Assembly (NCBI GenBank): GCA_029850535.1
Contig: JARCRU010000101.1
Span: 62,001 to 126,000 of the forward strand
Length of the DNA: 64,000 nucleotides
Reading direction: 5' to 3'
DNA from: Actinomycetota bacterium
Lineage (GTDB): Bacteria > Actinomycetota > Acidimicrobiia > Acidimicrobiales > RAAP-2
Made by a program: the position numbers and the translations under genes. Below the pieces are notes generated by a model, which had not been told where the DNA came from, made no database searches, and saw only the letters and a list, made by a program, of their open reading frames with translations. Of this stretch, positions 61,118-64,000 are shown piece by piece (position 1 is the first letter of the stretch; every line of letters begins with the position of its first letter).

Positions 61118-62452
61118 TTATTCGTCGATCTCGGTGGACTGGTCCTCGCGCAGCAACTCGCGGTCGATCACGATACCCAAGTGGTCGACAAACGTCACGT
61201 GTTCACTGAGCCACTTATTGGCCTTAATCTTGGCGACTTCGGCCTCGAAGGCTACAACGCGACCAGTTTTATACAAATTCTCTCGCAGAGTAGTCGCCGA
61301 CAGGCTCATGGCCTCGGCGGTCTTCTCCAATTCCTCGTCGATCTCGGCCTCACTCGCCTCGAGCCCCTCGGCCTTCACGAGGGCACGCAGCGCCAAGTCG
61401 ATCTTCACCGCGCGTTCCGCATCGGTCCGCACCGCCGCCAACAACTGGTCTGGGGTTTGAGCGGTGGCCTGCAGAAATTGTTCAAAGCTCATTTTCTGCT
61501 GGGAGAGTCGATGACCCAAGTCGTGCATGCGGTCATTCGCCTCGGCGTCCACGAGGACCTCGGGGACCACGTCGTCGCCGACGAGCTCGCCCAGGGCCAC
61601 CAGCATCGCGTCACGCTGCGACATCTGTGCTTCGACGACCTTCATCTTGCTCATCTGGGCGAAGACGGCGTCGCGCATCTCATCGACGGTGGGCCAATCA
61701 GTGTTCTCCTGCACCCATTCGTCCGTGAGTTCGGGCAAGATTCGTTCCTTCACCTGCTTGAGCTGCATGGTGTAGACGACACTCTGACCGACGCCGGCAC
61801 TTGCCGTGACCACCAACTCCTCGCCCGCTCGCAGTCCGAGGATGAGTTCATCCACCTCTGGCGCGATCGATCCGGACCCCACCGTGTACATGAAGTCACT
61901 CATCTCGAGAGGTTCGGCCTCCGAGGAAGGCTGCTCGGCGCGAATATCCATATTCACCAGGTCTCCCCCGATGATGGGGCGATCGACGTCCTCGAGAACC
62001 GCGTCCGTCTCGCGGAAGCGGTTGATCTGGGCCTCGATCTCGTCGTCACCGACCACGGGTGAGGGAATCGTTACGCGCAGCGACTCGTACCCCGAAACCG
62101 AGACGTCGGGTCGAACCTCAACGTCGGCTTCGAAGGTCAACTGCCCCTCCTCCTCGCCTCCAGTGATCGTGACGTCGGGCTGACCAATGGGGTCGACCAT
62201 GGTCTCGGAGATTGCCCGTGCATAGAAGTCGGACAACGATTCACGTATGGCCTCGGCGCGCAGGACCGCCGGACCGCCGATGTTGGCGACGAGGACCTGT
62301 CGAGGGACCTTGCCCTTTCGGAAACCCTTGACGTTGACTTGCTTTGCCAAACTCTTCGCCGCGGCGTCAAGTGCCTCGTTCATCTCGGCGTCGTCGACTT
62401 CGACGACGAGCTTGATTCGGTTGTTTTCCAGGGTGGAGGATGTAGCGCGCAT
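61118..62452 (-). CDS. tig: Trigger factor
   Basis: LVVEVDDAEMNEALDAAAKSLAKQVNVKGFRKGKVPRQVL ribosome-binding signature GFRKGK. Confidence 0.96.
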   Translation of the reverse strand: MRATSSTLENNRIKLVVEVDDAEMNEALDAAAKSLAKQVNVKGFRKGKVPRQVLVANIGGPAVLRAEAIRESLSDFYARAISETMVDPIGQPDVTITGGEEEGQLTFEADVEVRPDVSVSGYESLRVTIPSPVVGDDEIEAQINRFRETDAVLEDVDRPIIGGDLVNMDIRAEQPSSEAEPLEMSDFMYTVGSGSIAPEVDELILGLRAGEELVVTASAGVGQSVVYTMQLKQVKERILPELTDEWVQENTDWPTVDEMRDAVFAQMSKMKVVEAQMSQRDAMLVALGELVGDDVVPEVLVDAEANDRMHDLGHRLSQQKMSFEQFLQATAQTPDQLLAAVRTDAERAVKIDLALRALVKAEGLEASEAEIDEELEKTAEAMSLSATTLRENLYKTGRVVAFEAEVAKIKANKWLSEHVTFVDHLGIVIDRELLREDQSTEIDE

Positions 62453-62494
62453 AAGGGTGACAGCCTACCGCTACTGGCGCTCTCCCCGATGCGC

Positions 62495-63307
62495 CTAGGG
62501 CATCACATTGAGCGATTCAGCCAGTCGCCAGGCCAGGTCGCGATCGCCTCGCAAGTCCGTGGCCGAGGCGCGCACGAAGGCCTCTGCGTTGATCCGCCCC
62601 GACATCCGGCGCCAGAACAAGGCCACCGCCGTGGTCACTTCGACGAGCGGCACCTCCTCCGTACTCGACACCGCCGCACCCCGGCCACCACGAACCTGCA
62701 CCTGGATGCTTCGCCCCAAGCGCCCCACCAAATTGATCCGCAGCAACCCGCCTTCGGGAGCGGCCACCAATTTGGCCCAGACGTAGGGCAACGCCGCCTC
62801 GAAGCGATTGACCACGATCTCCTCACCCAATCCGTGGTCATCCGTCGGCTCGAGCAGGGCGTCGTGGACGTCTTGGAGGTGAATCCAACTATCCAGGACT
62901 CGCATCTCTTGAAACTGGTGCAGTGGTCGCGGCCCGTCGGGACTCCACGAATCGATCGCCCACTGCGCCGGACTCAGCGATCGAAGCCGCAGGATCGTCG
63001 CACTCGTGGCGTCACGAAAATCAGCGAGGACCTCGACCATGGCGAGATGTCGCCGACTCGCAACGAAGGCCTCGTTCATCTCGCCCAGGGAATTCCTCAC
63101 GTACTGGGGCCAGGGGCCAGTGGCGTCAGGCACCGTTGAACCGGCGAGGAACAGTTCGGTGCCGGTAATGTGGTTCACCACGTCGCGAACGCTCCAGCCG
63201 GGACAGGGGGTCAAGGCGTCGAAATCACGTTCGCCCCGACCCCGGAGAGTTTGAGCGAACTCCGACCACGTGTGCTCGAGTGCATCAACAATCCAGTCGT
63301 AGGCCAC
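62495..63307 (-). CDS. Maleylpyruvate isomerase-like (MDMPI/DinB-like) metal-binding protein
   Basis: DFDALTPCPGWSVRDVVNHITGTELFLAG, MRVLDSWIHLQDVHDAL. Confidence 0.8.
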   Translation of the reverse strand: MAYDWIVDALEHTWSEFAQTLRGRGERDFDALTPCPGWSVRDVVNHITGTELFLAGSTVPDATGPWPQYVRNSLGEMNEAFVASRRHLAMVEVLADFRDATSATILRLRSLSPAQWAIDSWSPDGPRPLHQFQEMRVLDSWIHLQDVHDALLEPTDDHGLGEEIVVNRFEAALPYVWAKLVAAPEGGLLRINLVGRLGRSIQVQVRGGRGAAVSSTEEVPLVEVTTAVALFWRRMSGRINAEAFVRASATDLRGDRDLAWRLAESLNVMP

Positions 63308-63364
63308 GGCCCCCCTTCAGTCGCTCTCACCGAGACTAGGAGCGAATGTGTGATGATGGTGGAA

Positions 63365-63439
63365 CGGGAAGTAGCGCAGCTTGGTTAGCGCGCCTGGTTT
63401 GGGACCAGGAGGCCGCGGGTTCGAATCCCGCCTTCCCGA
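63365..63439 (+). tRNA. tRNA-Pro (anticodon TGG)
   Basis: CGGGAAG...CTTCCCG acceptor stem, D-arm GTAGCGCAGCTTGGTTAGCGC, anticodon stem-loop CCTGGTTTGGGACCAGG, T-arm GCGGGTTCGAATCCCGC; no encoded CCA. Confidence 0.97.
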
Positions 63440-63480
63440 CTCCGTGCGTCGGGCGAACTTCGCTGCACACTGCGTGCTGA

Positions 63481-64000
63481 TCAGGTTTTCTTCCGCGACA
63501 CCAGAAGACTCATCAGGGCGAAGAAGATACCCACGGTGAAGATGACCGTGCCGAAGACGAACACTTGCGGCGGCGTTCCCACTCGCGACGCGCCATAGAC
63601 CCACACCGGGAAGGGCACACTGGAACCACTGACGAAATTGGAAGTGACGAAGTCGTCAATTGACAAGGCGAACGCCATGAGCGCGCCCGCGATGACGCCG
63701 GGCATGATCAATGGCAACGTCACCAGCCGAAAGGTCGCCAGCGGGTTAGCACCGAGATCGTAGGACGCTTCTTCCAGGGCCACGTCGAAACCCGACAGGC
63801 GCGCGCGCACCGTTACGGTCACGTAGGCGATCGAGAACATCACGTGAGCCAGAACCAGGGTGAAAAAACCTCTGGCCACGTTGAAGGTGACGAAGAGTCC
63901 GAGCAGGGACGCACCCATGACGATCTCGGGGGCGGCGATGTTGAGAAAGAGCACCTGCTCGAATCCCGCCTTGCCGCGGAATCGCTTGCCTCGATATCGC
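63481..64000 (-). CDS. ABC transporter permease, spermidine/putrescine PotC-like (partial, 5' end beyond window)
   Basis: EEASYDLGANPLATFRLVTLPLIMPGVIAGALMAFALSIDDFVTSNFVSG EAA loop; frame remains open to the window end. Confidence 0.88.
   Translation of the reverse strand, partial: RYRGKRFRGKAGFEQVLFLNIAAPEIVMGASLLGLFVTFNVARGFFTLVLAHVMFSIAYVTVTVRARLSGFDVALEEASYDLGANPLATFRLVTLPLIMPGVIAGALMAFALSIDDFVTSNFVSGSSVPFPVWVYGASRVGTPPQVFVFGTVIFTVGIFFALMSLLVSRKKT

Overview
The window is 64 kb of a high-GC bacterial chromosome, probably an actinobacterium and possibly Acidimicrobiia-like (inference). It is dominated by minus-strand housekeeping operons. Recognisable conserved blocks are: miaB-miaA-dapF-hflX-dapC; ftsK-dacA-like-thrB-eamA; xerC-rpsB-tsf-pyrH-frr-cdsA-dxr-rseP-ispG-proS; rimP-nusA-ylxR-infB-rbfA-truB-ribF-rpsO-pnp-dapB-dapA-rnj; obg-proB-proA-moxR-VWA-PGM; nadD-sORF-rsfS; tig-clpP-clpX-folC-ndk-mreBCD-mrdA-rng-rplU-rpmA. 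Plus-strand genes are a siderophore-interacting protein, an MtrAB-LpqB-like two-component/lipoprotein operon, a type II DAHP synthase, an HU protein and a tRNA-Pro(TGG). I found no CRISPR array, rRNA, transposase, prophage or obvious defence/secondary-metabolite system, and nothing I can call a clear undescribed system. The best leads are modest: a ylxR gene with no canonical start codon (ATA overlapping the nusA stop), an unannotated 59-aa membrane sORF between nadD and rsfS, a degenerate DD-peptidase motif, a long acidic N-terminal extension on CdsA, a MoxR/VWA/phosphatase operon and an HU+aminotransferase block splitting canonical synteny, a short LpqB-like lipoprotein with the TCS, a single clpP with a 269-bp gap before clpX, and several strong RNA hairpins/leaders (pnp, rpsB, rng).
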